Shown here one piece after another: positions 1-7,678 of a stretch of 64,000 nucleotides of DNA. Under the pieces are notes generated by a model, which made no database searches, had not been told where the DNA came from, and saw only the letters and a list, made by a program, of their open reading frames with translations. This DNA comes from Legionellaceae bacterium UBA6148. Its GTDB lineage: Bacteria > Pseudomonadota > Gammaproteobacteria > Legionellales > Legionellaceae. The stretch spans positions 59,145 through 123,144 of the forward strand of contig DIUW01000045.1 of NCBI GenBank assembly GCA_002423125.1. Reading direction: 5' to 3'. Both the position numbers and the translations under genes were made by a program. The first letter of the stretch is position 1, and every line of letters starts with the position of its first letter.

Positions 1-55
1 TGATTGCAAGACGTTAGCTGAAATCAAAGAGCGGCAAAATCAGGGTAATTAATCT

Positions 56-301
56 ATGTTTGATCCGAGCCAACTTGAAGCATTAGCAAAAAATCTCTAC
101 GCCGCGTTACCTGGCAACCTGCAACAGGTTGAGCAAGAAATTAAACAACAGTTCAAAGACATTTTGCAAGCCACTTTTGCACGGATGGATTTGGTAACGC
201 GCGAAGAATTTGACGTACAGACTAAAGTCCTCGCGCGTACGCGTACAAAAGTAGATGCCTTGCAAGCGCAATTGGATGAGTTGTGTCATAAAACTAAATA
301 A
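56..301 (+). CDS. ubiK: UbiK-like ubiquinone biosynthesis accessory factor (YqiC/BMFP family)
   Basis: This 81-residue protein has the look of the BMFP/YqiC family: a short amphipathic N-terminal helix (FDPSQLEALAKNLYAALP), then a predicted coiled coil ending in repeated leucines and alanines (DALQAQLDEL), with the family's MDLVTREEFDVQ segment in the middle. In Escherichia coli UbiK assists aerobic coenzyme Q assembly by binding UbiJ and lipid. It starts at ATG 56 and has the normal family length. It stands alone ahead of yifB on the same strand, with 66 bases between them, an adjacency seen in other gammaproteobacteria. The assignment rests on family pattern only; no catalytic residue is expected. 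Confidence 0.85.
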   Translation: MFDPSQLEALAKNLYAALPGNLQQVEQEIKQQFKDILQATFARMDLVTREEFDVQTKVLARTRTKVDALQAQLDELCHKTK

Positions 302-367
302 CATCGACGATCAGAATTCTTTCGGGTAGAATCTCCTCAGTCCAACATCAAAGGAAAGAGTTCTACC

Positions 368-1879
368 ATGAGTCTTGCTATCAGCAAAACAAGGAGTGCT
401 ATTGGCATCCATGCCAAACCCGTATCAGTCGAAGTTCATTTATCTAACGGCTTACCCAGTTTTGCCATTGTAGGACTTCCAGAAACCGCCGTTAAAGAAA
501 GCAAAGATCGAGTCCGTAGCGCCATTATCAATAGCCAATTTGAATTTCCTTGCCGTCGAATTACCGTCAATCTAGCTCCTGCCGATGTACCTAAAACAGG
601 GAGTGGATTTGATTTACCGATAGCCATTGGCATCCTTGCGGCTTCGGGTCAAATTCCCTCCACAAAATTATCGGCTCATGAATTCATTGGCGAGCTCGCA
701 CTTGACGGTAATCTACGAGGCGTGCCCGCAATCATCCCTGTCGTCTTAGGCGCGCACCGCGACAAACAAGTATTAATTATTGCCCGTGGCAATGCACTAG
801 AAGCCTCTCTAGCCGGACATGAAGGGGTATATATCGCCGAAAATTTACGTGCCGTTTGCAGCTATCTTTCCCAAGGAACATCGCTTGATCCTTTGCCTGA
901 TCGACCCGTAATCAATCGAGATGATCTTGATCTGGATTGGTCTGATGTCAAAGGCCAACACCATGCTAAAAATGCCATGGAGATCGCCGCATATGGTGGG
1001 CACAGTGTGTTACTCAGTGGTCCTCCGGGAGCGGGGAAAACCATGCTGGCGAAACGCTATAGTACCTTACTTCCTGAACTGAGCGAAATCCAAGCTCTTG
1101 AATGTGCCGCCATTAACTCTATTCTGGGACGAATGCCTAATTTTAACCACTGGCGACAGCCTCCCTTTCGCTCACCGCATCATACAGCATCACCCGTCTC
1201 ATTAGTGGGGGGCGGGAATCCACCCAAACCTGGTGAAATTTCACTCGCGCATCATGGTGTTTTATTTCTCGATGAACTCCCCGAGTTTAATCGCAACGTG
1301 CTTGAAACGCTGCGAGAGCCATTAGAATCCGGCCACATCTGTATTTCACGTGCGGCCTCACAAATGGAGTTCCCTGCTCAATTTCAATTATTAGCCGCGA
1401 TGAACCCTTGTCCGTGTGGGCAATGGGGCAATTCCAAGGCCAATTGTTTATGCACACCGGATCGGATTAATCGCTATTTATCAAAACTATCCGCACCGCT
1501 ACTCGATAGAATTGATATCCAGATTACCGTGCAGGCTCTGAGTGAAGAAGAGCTAGTCAAACCCAACCAGTCCAACGGTGGTGAAAGTCTCAAAATCAGG
1601 CAACTCGTTGAAGCGTCTCGTGAGCTACAATTTAAACGCCAGGACTGTATTAATGCGCATCTGAGTGCTAAAGAATGTGAGCGTGTCTGCAACCTTGGTG
1701 AGAAAGAACAAGCCTTTTTAAGCCAAGTCATGAGTCGACTCAAACTCTCCGCCCGCGGATACCACCGACTACTCAAAGTCGCCCGCACCATCGCGGATAT
1801 GCGTCAAGATGAATATGTCAATGTGCAGGCGTTACAACATGCTTTATCGTTCAAGCAGACACTACAAGCACCGAAGTAG
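368..1879 (+). CDS. yifB: YifB/ComM-family Mg-chelatase-like AAA+ ATPase
   Basis: A 503-residue AAA+ protein of normal family length. The N-terminal third is the ChlI/Lon-protease-like fold (AIVGLPETAVKESKDRVRSA near residue 35). The Walker A motif GPPGAGKT is near residue 218, the family signature HHTASPVSLVGGG is near 270, the Walker B LFLDELPEF is near 300, and the cysteine motif MNPCPCGQWG is near 345. In naturally transformable bacteria ComM is a hexameric helicase that promotes branch migration during integration of incoming DNA; in others the role is less clear. AAGGAAAGAG lies just before ATG 368. It converges on pyrB with only 12 bases between the stops. Confidence 0.95.
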   Translation: MSLAISKTRSAIGIHAKPVSVEVHLSNGLPSFAIVGLPETAVKESKDRVRSAIINSQFEFPCRRITVNLAPADVPKTGSGFDLPIAIGILAASGQIPSTKLSAHEFIGELALDGNLRGVPAIIPVVLGAHRDKQVLIIARGNALEASLAGHEGVYIAENLRAVCSYLSQGTSLDPLPDRPVINRDDLDLDWSDVKGQHHAKNAMEIAAYGGHSVLLSGPPGAGKTMLAKRYSTLLPELSEIQALECAAINSILGRMPNFNHWRQPPFRSPHHTASPVSLVGGGNPPKPGEISLAHHGVLFLDELPEFNRNVLETLREPLESGHICISRAASQMEFPAQFQLLAAMNPCPCGQWGNSKANCLCTPDRINRYLSKLSAPLLDRIDIQITVQALSEEELVKPNQSNGGESLKIRQLVEASRELQFKRQDCINAHLSAKECERVCNLGEKEQAFLSQVMSRLKLSARGYHRLLKVARTIADMRQDEYVNVQALQHALSFKQTLQAPK

Positions 1880-1891
1880 TAAGCCAACGGT

Positions 1892-2788
1892 TCACCCCGC
1901 CTGGGTCAACGCATCTAAAATGGCCATCCGCATAAACACGCCATTTTGCACTTGCTGCAGAATAACGGATTGCGGTCCGTCAGCAATATCGCTGTCAATT
2001 TCTACCTCACGATTCAACGGCCCAGGGTGCATAACCATGGCATCGGGTTTCGCATAAGCAAGCGATTGAGACGTTAATGCATATTGACTTCGGTATTGCA
2101 TCATGTCCAATTGATCCGCCTCTTGTAATCGCTCACGCTGAACACGTAAGCACATCACAACATCCGCATGCTCAAGCCCCTCTTCAAGCGACGTGGTCAC
2201 TCGCCCATAATGCACACTTGAAGGCTGCCAAAGCGTGGGGGCAACCATCACTAACTCTCTTACCCCCATCAATGCACACAGCACTTGAAAGGAATTCGCC
2301 ACACGCGAATGGCGTAAATCACCAATAATGGCAATTTTTAATCGATCAAGATCGGGTTTTCTTTCCATAATCGTCATGCAATCAAGGAGCGCCTGACTCG
2401 GATGAGCATGCTGTCCATCACCCGCATTCACAACATGCACTTCATCACCATACTGCTCTGCCAACCTTGCCGGCAGCCCATTATTTTGATGACGAATCAC
2501 AAAATAATGGATCCCCATCGCAACTAACGTTTGAAAGGTATCGTCAATGATCTCGCCCTTCGACTCAGAAGATGTCTTTACATCCACATTCACAACCGAC
2601 AAACCCAAGTGTTTTGCCGCCAGCTCAAAGCTTACGCGAGTACGAGTACTGCTTTCGTAAAATAAAGTCGCCAATGAGCGCATGGGATACTGAGGATATT
2701 GCAAACGCTGTTTAAAGCGCATGGCACATTCAATCAGCTGATGAACCTCATTTTGCTTCAGTTGATGAATATCTAACAAATGCTGCAT
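1892..2788 (-). CDS. pyrB: Aspartate carbamoyltransferase catalytic subunit
   Basis: Catalyses carbamoyl phosphate plus L-aspartate to N-carbamoyl-L-aspartate, the committed step of pyrimidine synthesis. The carbamoyl-phosphate loop SSTRTR is near residue 47, HPSQALLD near 130 and MHPGPLNR near 252. The frame is open 14 codons further upstream, but I choose ATG 2788 because the extension would run into ruvX, while this ATG shares one base with the ruvX stop (TAATG) and begins a typical MQHLLDIHQL start. About 298 residues, normal length. No pyrI regulatory gene is adjacent, so the enzyme is probably not of the E. coli PyrBI type. Confidence 0.95.
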   Translation of the reverse strand: MQHLLDIHQLKQNEVHQLIECAMRFKQRLQYPQYPMRSLATLFYESSTRTRVSFELAAKHLGLSVVNVDVKTSSESKGEIIDDTFQTLVAMGIHYFVIRHQNNGLPARLAEQYGDEVHVVNAGDGQHAHPSQALLDCMTIMERKPDLDRLKIAIIGDLRHSRVANSFQVLCALMGVRELVMVAPTLWQPSSVHYGRVTTSLEEGLEHADVVMCLRVQRERLQEADQLDMMQYRSQYALTSQSLAYAKPDAMVMHPGPLNREVEIDSDIADGPQSVILQQVQNGVFMRMAILDALTQAG

Positions 2789-3210
2789 TAATGACCCCCT
2801 TGTTGTAACCAACGCTCTAAGATAATACAAGCCGCAATACTATCCACTTCGGTTTTTTTTATATTACGATACCCACCCTCTTCAAATAAATACGCTCGAG
2901 CTTCAACCGTTGATAATCGCTCATCCACAAGATAGACGGGGCGTAAAAATCGTTTTTCGAGTGCTTTCGCAAAGCGACGTGATGCCGAGGTTGTATACAG
3001 TTCTTTATCATCAAGACAAGTAGGAAGCCCCACGACAAAGCCCTCAGGACTCCATTTTAAAATGTGTTGCTCAAGTAGATTCCAATCAGGAACGCCGTGG
3101 ACTGCATTAATCGTTGCCAAAGGAGACGCCGTACAGGTAAGCCGCTGTCCAACGGCCATCCCGATACGCTTAAATCCAAAATCAAAACCAATGTATATTT
3201 CTTTAGGCAT
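2788..3210 (-). CDS. ruvX: YqgF/RuvX-family putative Holliday junction resolvase
   Basis: A 140-residue RNase H-fold protein with the N-terminal acidic motif GFDFGFKRIGMA and the second acidic motif VDERLSTVEA near residue 95, typical of YqgF. The family is essential or nearly so in many bacteria and has been linked to 16S rRNA processing and Holliday junction resolution; the sequence cannot choose between these. It sits between yqgE and pyrB on one transcript: the yqgE stop overlaps its start by 8 bases and its stop shares a base with the pyrB start. The yqgE-yqgF-pyrB order is common in gammaproteobacteria. Confidence 0.93.
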   Translation of the reverse strand: MPKEIYIGFDFGFKRIGMAVGQRLTCTASPLATINAVHGVPDWNLLEQHILKWSPEGFVVGLPTCLDDKELYTTSASRRFAKALEKRFLRPVYLVDERLSTVEARAYLFEEGGYRNIKKTEVDSIAACIILERWLQQGGH

Positions 3211-3766
3211 GTCCGATATCAGTTGATAGTTGATTCATCTTTACACCAATACTTAAACCGGCGTATTCCCAACGACTCTCAAAAGGAACATCATACAATA
3301 ATTCCTCTGTATACGGACAAACCAACCAGCTATTGCCAACCACCTCCTGCTCAAGCTGATGTTCCGTCCAAGCAACATACCCTAGCGCCACTAACGCACC
3401 CACGGGACCACTTCCTTGTGCAATGGCTCGAATGATATCATTTGACGTGGTTACCGTCACTCCATCTTGGAGCGCTATGCTTGATTTCCAGGTTCCAAAC
3501 GGACGATGAATCACAAATCCCCGTTCCGGCTGAATAGGGCCTCCAAAAAGTAATGGCAAATTATTGACCGAAACATTAATCGGATCAATCTGTAGTTGAT
3601 CAAAAACAAGCCCCAACGAAAATTTCATGGGCCGATTCACAATTAAACCAACAGTGCCTTGCACGTGATGTTCACAGATATAAATCAACGATTTTGAGAA
3701 ACTCGAATCATTAATTGTCGGCATGGCAATCAAAAAATGATTCGCTAACGATGCAGCAACTGACAT
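3203..3766 (-). CDS. yqgE: YqgE/AlgH family protein (UPF0301)
   Basis: 187 residues, full family length. The YqgE pattern is clear: an N-terminal ANHFLIAMPTINDSSFSKS, then YICEHHVQGTVGLIVNRP, then LLFGGPIQPERGFVIHR. In Pseudomonas the homologue AlgH affects alginate production, but the molecular function of the family is not settled. It is the first gene of the yqgE-ruvX-pyrB unit. Its start at ATG 3766 faces a 199-base divergent gap shared with the cold-shock gene, which must hold promoters for both directions. Confidence 0.93.
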   Translation of the reverse strand: MSVAASLANHFLIAMPTINDSSFSKSLIYICEHHVQGTVGLIVNRPMKFSLGLVFDQLQIDPINVSVNNLPLLFGGPIQPERGFVIHRPFGTWKSSIALQDGVTVTTSNDIIRAIAQGSGPVGALVALGYVAWTEHQLEQEVVGNSWLVCPYTEELLYDVPFESRWEYAGLSIGVKMNQLSTDIGHA

Positions 3767-3859
3767 GATTTATCCTTAATTTTTTTGGCCACCTAGATTA
3801 ATTATATATCATAACGAATAAATTGCCTGATGAATTGGCTTATTTTTATAAAAAAAGTA

Positions 3860-3889
3860 TTGTTACATCACTTAAAATTAGGTTATGGT
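3860..3889 (+). promoter_or_regulatory. Putative sigma-70 promoter of the cold-shock gene
   Basis: TTGTTA at 3860-3865 and TATGGT at 3884-3889 are separated by 18 bases and lie about 75 bases before the cold-shock start. This leaves a 5' leader of roughly 70 nt, shorter than the E. coli cspA leader but still able to fold. Both hexamers match consensus at four of six positions, so this is a reasonable guess rather than a firm call. Confidence 0.35.
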
Positions 3890-3965
3890 AAAGGTGTACG
3901 TATTACTGGGTTTTGCATAAGCCCAAAGCATTGACGCTTATTTGGCAACGCACAAGGAGGAACTT

Positions 3966-4190
3966 ATGGCTACAGGTGAAGTAAAATGGTTTAACAATGC
4001 AAAAGGTTGGGGATTTATTGTTCCTGAGAGTGGTGGAACAGACATTTTCGTTCATTATTCTTCAATTGACGGCACTGGATACAAAACACTTCTCGCGGGT
4101 CAATCCGTTAGTTACGAGCTAGGTTCTGGTGAGCGTGGTCATCATGCAACCCATGTTGCCGCGTTATGTGAAGTCGCAGAAGAAGCATAG
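3966..4190 (+). CDS. CspA-family cold-shock protein
   Basis: A 74-residue single cold-shock domain with the RNP1-like KGWGFI and RNP2-like DIFVHYSSI motifs that bind single-stranded nucleic acid. It acts as an RNA chaperone or antiterminator. The frame opens 8 codons earlier, but I choose ATG 3966 because a strong AAGGAGG lies at 3953-3959 and MATGEVKWFNNAKG is the standard family start. The C-terminal third (YELGSGERGHHATHVAAL) is more divergent than E. coli CspA, and RNP1 carries W where Y or F is usual. Monocistronic. Confidence 0.93.
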   Translation: MATGEVKWFNNAKGWGFIVPESGGTDIFVHYSSIDGTGYKTLLAGQSVSYELGSGERGHHATHVAALCEVAEEA

Positions 4191-4292
4191 AGCGCAGGAC
4201 TACCTCATGAAAAAGTACGCATAAAAGAAATAGAAATGTAAGCTGATTTCATCATGATAATAGTCATGAGCAAGATGACTTTGCTGATTGTC

Positions 4293-4358
4293 ATTGCGAG
4301 GAACGAAGCAACCCAGAGAACAGTGCTCCGAACACTGGGTTGCTTCGTTCCTCGCAAT
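4293..4358. repeat. Palindromic repeat, family 1 (copy 1)
   Basis: A 66-base inverted repeat whose 5' arm reads ATTGCGAGGAACGAAGCAAC and whose 3' arm is its reverse complement, with a loop of about 20 bases. Three more copies of the family are at 7160, 7295 and 53663. A CTACCTCATGAAAAA segment about 90 bases upstream (4200) also flanks the copies at 7295 and 53663, so the mobile unit may be longer than the hairpin. It fills the gap between the cold-shock gene and the higA remnant. Confidence 0.85.
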
Positions 4359-4391
4359 TGTAACGTCTCGGAATATTCAAGATGCTCTATC

Positions 4392-4574
4392 TCAACCTAT
4401 TTGAGGTGAAGCAGATGGAGGCATCGAATGATGTTTATTTTCATAGCCCTCGATCAATACAAGTAAAACATCAAGCTCATCGCCTTCAGGGGTATCTTGC
4501 TTAGATCCCCATAGGATATCTACTCGATCCAATGCCATTTGATAATCATCATCATTATGAATAGGTTTAATCAT
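4392..4574 (-). pseudogene. HigA-like antitoxin, C-terminally truncated
   Basis: The 60-residue product matches the N-terminal half of the HigA antitoxin family: IKPIHNDDDYQMALDRVDIL, GSKQDTPEGDELDVL and EGYENKHHSMPP. In full-length relatives (about 120-135 residues) this is followed by a helix-turn-helix domain that binds DNA; here the frame ends at SASPQIG, so the DNA-binding half is missing. ATG 4574 is chosen because it follows the stop of the upstream higB remnant by one base. A family-1 palindrome lies just beyond the stop, close to where the gene was cut. I infer a dead antitoxin. Confidence 0.75.
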
Positions 4575-4575
4575 T

Positions 4576-4719
4576 TTATTGAACCTCCACAGCATTCACA
4601 CAATCATATTCTTGATGTGTGCCAACAAACTTAATAAACATTACCTGTCTCGAATAATCGATAGCGCATATAACTCGGTAGTCATTTCCAGCCGAAAAGA
4701 GCGCTATTTCTTTGCGCGA
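4576..4719 (-). pseudogene. HigB-like toxin, C-terminal remnant
   Basis: Reading the minus strand here gives a 47-codon open stretch that ends NDYRVICAIDYSRQVMF then IKFVGTHQEYDCVNA and a TAA one base before higA. This is the C-terminal part of the HigB/RelE-type mRNA interferase (YR...I.Y....IKFVGTH.EYD). A TGA lies in frame at 4720-4722 and the N-terminal half is absent; the deacetylase gene begins at 4775. Together with the truncated higA this is a decayed type II toxin-antitoxin pair. Confidence 0.7.
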
Positions 4720-4774
4720 TCAAGATAATTTATGCTAAAATCCGCGGCCTCACACACCATCTTCGAGATCTCTT

Positions 4775-5518
4775 TTGGCACACACTATCCGCGTATTGTT
4801 ACTTTTCTGTTTTTTAGGATTTTCCTGCATCACTCAAGCTCGCGATATCGCAATCACCATTGACGATTTACCCTTTGTTGGAGAACAAAAAAACTTCCAT
4901 TTAAATATGATTATTGATGCCATCACCGCCCATGACATTCCCGTTACAGGTTTTGTCATCGCTGGGAATATACGACCGGATAACTGGCCCGTATTACAAA
5001 AATTTAAAGAGGCTGGCTTTGGCATAGGTAATCACACACTCTCTCACGTCAATGCTCAGACAATATCGACTCAAGCGTATATTAACCAAATCAAAGAGGC
5101 TAACCACATCCTATTGCCATTGCTGACGAAACCTAAATACTTTCGCTATCCCTATTTGGCGATGGGAGCAGGCACCAAAAAAACAGACATCATGAGCTAT
5201 TTATCCTCTAAAAAATATCATATCGCCCCCATTACCATCGACAGCCAGGATTTTATGTTTAACCAGCTTTTACTCGCTGTGCCAGAAGCGTCGCGACGTC
5301 AATTCCTCACGGTATTAAAACCGTGCTATCTCGATTTTATTTGGCAACAAACATTAAGAGCAGAAAAAAGTAACCGACTCAATAAAAAAAATAATAAAGC
5401 TCAAATTTTACTCATCCATGCCAATCTACTCAATGCTTATGTATTGCCTGATATTATTGATCTTTACCAGCAACGTGGTTTTAATTTTGTATCATTGACA
5501 ACCGCGCTGGCGTCATGA
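4775..5518 (+). CDS. Secreted polysaccharide deacetylase family protein
   Basis: 247 residues with a hydrophobic signal peptide (VLLLFCFLGFSCITQA) followed directly by the NodB-type metal motif AITIDDLPF, then GNHTLSH (the two zinc histidines) near residue 88 and YFRYPYLAMG. Members remove N- or O-acetyl groups from glycans in the periplasm or envelope; the substrate here is unknown. The start at 4775 is a TTG, chosen because it places the signal peptide correctly; no good ribosome site is obvious. It ends only a few bases before, or overlapping, the decayed minus-strand gene that follows. Function call is good, substrate not. Confidence 0.8.
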   Translation: MAHTIRVLLLFCFLGFSCITQARDIAITIDDLPFVGEQKNFHLNMIIDAITAHDIPVTGFVIAGNIRPDNWPVLQKFKEAGFGIGNHTLSHVNAQTISTQAYINQIKEANHILLPLLTKPKYFRYPYLAMGAGTKKTDIMSYLSSKKYHIAPITIDSQDFMFNQLLLAVPEASRRQFLTVLKPCYLDFIWQQTLRAEKSNRLNKKNNKAQILLIHANLLNAYVLPDIIDLYQQRGFNFVSLTTALAS

Positions 5519-6350
5519 CAAAAGAATAGGGAAGTACCTGCAGCAGTCGCTACTCTTTCCGTTTTTGATAATGGGTGCATCTTTCTAACACCTAATTGTG
5601 CTGCCCTCAGTCCATATTTCCACGCGGTGGTCAAATGATCTGCGCCTGTATTATTCATTTCTAAGTTTCGTGATCGCCTTCCGATAAGGATCGTAAATAC
5701 CAGAAGATAAAGAGAAATAAAATGTGCCATTTTCAACGAAACAGGGGCATTTTTTTCCGTTGAATCAGCCGCATGAAATCGAAAATCGTCAATGAACTCC
5801 AGGTCACCTAAATCTCGAAGCCCACTTTGCCCGATATTTTCATAAAGATTTTGACCAATAATACGCTCTATTTTTCCAGGTAGCCCGCCATAGTCAACGG
5901 CTTCTACAGATGCAGTATTTGGCAAAAGAGTATAGGGCCTAGTCTTTGTGTGAAATACAGAAATCAAATTTTGAAACACGTAGCCGGATATTAATAAATA
6001 TGTCTCTATCCCGAATATCAGAAAGATAGGTGTAATATCCTTCTGGAGGACGATAAGCAAAAAAATGGCGTCTTGATGTTGAGTCATATCCAACACCAAC
6101 GGGGACAGGTATAGCGCTCTCTATGGAAAGATCTTTTCTTAAAATATGCTGCATTCTGTACTCATTAAACAACAGCTCGATTGATTCATCTTCTATTTGA
6201 AAATGGGAAAGATGATGGTTACTAGTTGCTTGCTGTAATACCTCTTCTTTAATTCTATCTAAATTTTTAATAAAGTCAGCCTGCGTTAACGGGGTTGGCA
6301 ATAAAAATTTCTCAATATGAAAATCGTGCTCTTCTCGCTTGCCGTCGGCA

Positions 6351-6367
6351 GATAGATAGATAGATAG
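6351..6367. repeat. (GATA)4 tetranucleotide tract inside a coding region
   Basis: Four perfect GATA units plus a trailing G. On the minus strand it encodes the junction between two overlapping open frames of the broken gene. By hand translation, five units would join SIYLS to ADGKREE in one frame, while the present four do not. Confidence 0.9.
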
Positions 6368-6760
6368 CTGTATTTTATTCTGCTCACGTTTGGAATAGCA
6401 GCCCGTAGAACCGGATGAACATCGATAGTGCTAATATATAATCGATTAGGTAATAGATCGTCATCACCATGTTGAGTGAGCAGACAAACTTCCAAGCCCT
6501 TTTTTTGCATTTTCACAGCGATGTCTTGATATACAGTGGTTCTACCATATTGAATAGAATCACCAGAGTGCTCTGGCGCACTCAAGAAGTCAGCTTGTGC
6601 ATGCTTTTTTCTGTTAAACGATTTAGGTGATAGATTTTTCTTAAGAGATCGGTATCACTGGTGTGTTCATTTGAAGCAAGAATAGTCTTATCGTTTGCTT
6701 GTGTATAAGTTTCTATTAAATACTTTTTGTACCCTGCCAAATAAATTTCTTCAATTTCAT

Positions 6761-6844
6761 TTCCCCTGACATGGGGAGAAGGTGCCCGTAGGGCGCGGAT
6801 GAGGGGGGATTGATGTTGTGGGGTGCCGAGGTACCTGAGGTGCT
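6761..6844 (-). repeat. Short interspersed element, family 2 (copy 1), inside a gene
   Basis: On the minus strand this reads AGCACCTCAGGTACCTCGGC, then a CCCCTCATCCGCGCCCTACG core and a CTTCTCCCCATGTC end. Near-identical copies lie at 15719 and 25822. This copy interrupts the broken gene described at 5464-6993; the internal CTTCTCCCCATGT.GGGGAGAAG hairpin of the other copies is partly deleted here. Confidence 0.8.
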
Positions 6845-7026
6845 ATAAAACAAGAAATATCAAACTCTGCTTTAGCTTTTTCTTTAATTGCGACTATGAT
6901 ATTGTTTTTTTCAGATAATATAAAAGCAGGTTGATCATAATCCTGATCAATAGTGCGATCTAAGCCTGGAAAAAAATTGCTTTCATTTGGCATATCATCC
7001 TCTCATTGGTTTTATGTAAACGCGAC

Positions 7027-7125
7027 CTATTTGACCTCAATTGCACCATAATTTTTATTTTTTGGCCTATAAAAAAGTGGACGTGTTACATCAAAACGAA
7101 AGGTTATACCGCGCGCAGCCACCAT
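7027..7125 (-). CDS. Small ORF of unknown function, possibly a gene remnant
   Basis: A 32-codon frame starting at ATG 7125 behind a good AAGGAG site (7127-7134 region), encoding MVAARGITFRFDV, TRPLFYRPKNKNY and ending in TAG 33 bases before the ATG of the broken gene at 6993. The strong ribosome site and spacing suggest translation, either as a leader peptide or as the original N-terminus of the decayed gene. No similarity recognised. Confidence 0.3.
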   Translation of the reverse strand: MVAARGITFRFDVTRPLFYRPKNKNYGAIEVK

Positions 7126-7159
7126 AAATCTCCTTATGTTAAAATTTACGTAAAAATCA

Positions 7160-7236
7160 GTCGTTGCGAGCGATAGCGAAGCAATCCAGGGTTCAAAGCA
7201 CAGAACCCTGGGTTGCTTCACTACGTTCGCAATGAC
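7160..7236. repeat. Palindromic repeat, family 1 (copy 2)
   Basis: Inverted repeat with arms GTCGTTGCGAGCGATAGCGA and its imperfect complement TTCGCAATGAC, and an inner CAATCCAGGGTT / AACCCTGGGTTG stem. Same family as 4293, 7295 and 53663. Confidence 0.85.
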
Positions 7237-7294
7237 GAATTTTTGTGTACGTTTATAGTGGGTGCTCTGTAGGGCTACCTCATGAAAAAAATCC

Positions 7295-7377
7295 GTCGTC
7301 TTTGCGAACGCAGTGAAGCAATCTAGGGTTTAAAGCACGGAACCCTAGATTGCTTCACTGCGTTCGCAAAAGACGAC
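7295..7377. repeat. Palindromic repeat, family 1 (copy 3)
   Basis: A nearly perfect palindrome of 83 bases: 5' arm GTCGTCTTTGCGAACGCAGT, centre AACCCTAGATTG, 3' arm ending CGCAAAAGACGAC. It is preceded by CTACCTCATGAAAAAAA, a segment shared with the copies at 4293 and 53663. Confidence 0.88.
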
Positions 7378-7485
7378 ATTTAGATGGGAGCCCTAGAGCA
7401 CGCGGCCACTTCTGTTGTCAAATCAGGATTTTCGATATAGCATTAAATTTACACGATTCGATTGAGTGTAAATCGAGAGACTACT

Positions 7486-7650
7486 TATACCCATCGGAAA
7501 TGAAGATACTGGATTTGGTCTATCGCTTTTTCCGCCCATTGCTTCAAAAAAGATTTGCAATAGGGCTGGCTATTACGCATCTTTTTTGAGGCAATGGACA
7601 AAAAAATCGAGTCGCCCAAAAACCAGTATCTTCACTTCCAATGGGTATAT
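7486..7650. repeat. Inverted-terminal-repeat element, family 3 (full length, MITE-like)
   Basis: A 165-base unit bounded by TATACCCATCGGAAATGAAG on the left and the complementary CTTCACTTCCAATGGGTATA on the right. Between them lies a second inverted pair (CATTGCTTCAAAAAAGAT and ATCTTTTTTGAGGCAATG). No coding capacity. Shorter copies are at 23956 and 33746. It looks like a miniature inverted-repeat element without its own transposase. Confidence 0.8.
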
Positions 7651-7678
7651 ATAATAGACGACAAGGAATGGAGTCTTG

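Larger units (their letters stand above)
5464..6993 (-). pseudogene. Multiply broken gene of unknown function (about 500 codons originally)
   Basis: Pieces of one reading frame can be followed on the minus strand from ATG 6993 to about 5464, but four lesions break it. The N-terminal part (MPNESNFFPGLDRTI...) runs into a family-2 repeat at 6761-6844. The frame resumes as EEIYLAGYKKYLIE and runs to a TGA at 6582. A shift near an A6 run (6605-6610) leads into SAPEHSGDSIQYGRTTVY. A second shift occurs at a (GATA)4 tract (6351-6366) and leads into ADGKREEHDFHIEKF. A third near 5955 leads into TRPYTLLPNTASVEAVDYGG. No domain is recognised; the charged, helical style resembles effector-like proteins of this order. 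A reader could instead split it into several small ORFs, but none has a convincing ribosome site except 6993. Confidence 0.6.
7126..7678. other. Gene-free stretch filled with repeats
   Basis: No credible gene is seen in these 550 bases. They contain two family-1 palindromes (7160-7236, 7295-7377) and one full-length family-3 inverted-terminal-repeat element (7486-7650) that ends just before the ribosome site of the NRPS gene. Short open frames across them exist only because they read through the repeats. Confidence 0.75.

Noticed and set aside
7027..7221. 64-codon frame upstream of the broken gene
   Set aside because: Its first half is translated family-1 palindrome; only the part from ATG 7125 has a ribosome site.
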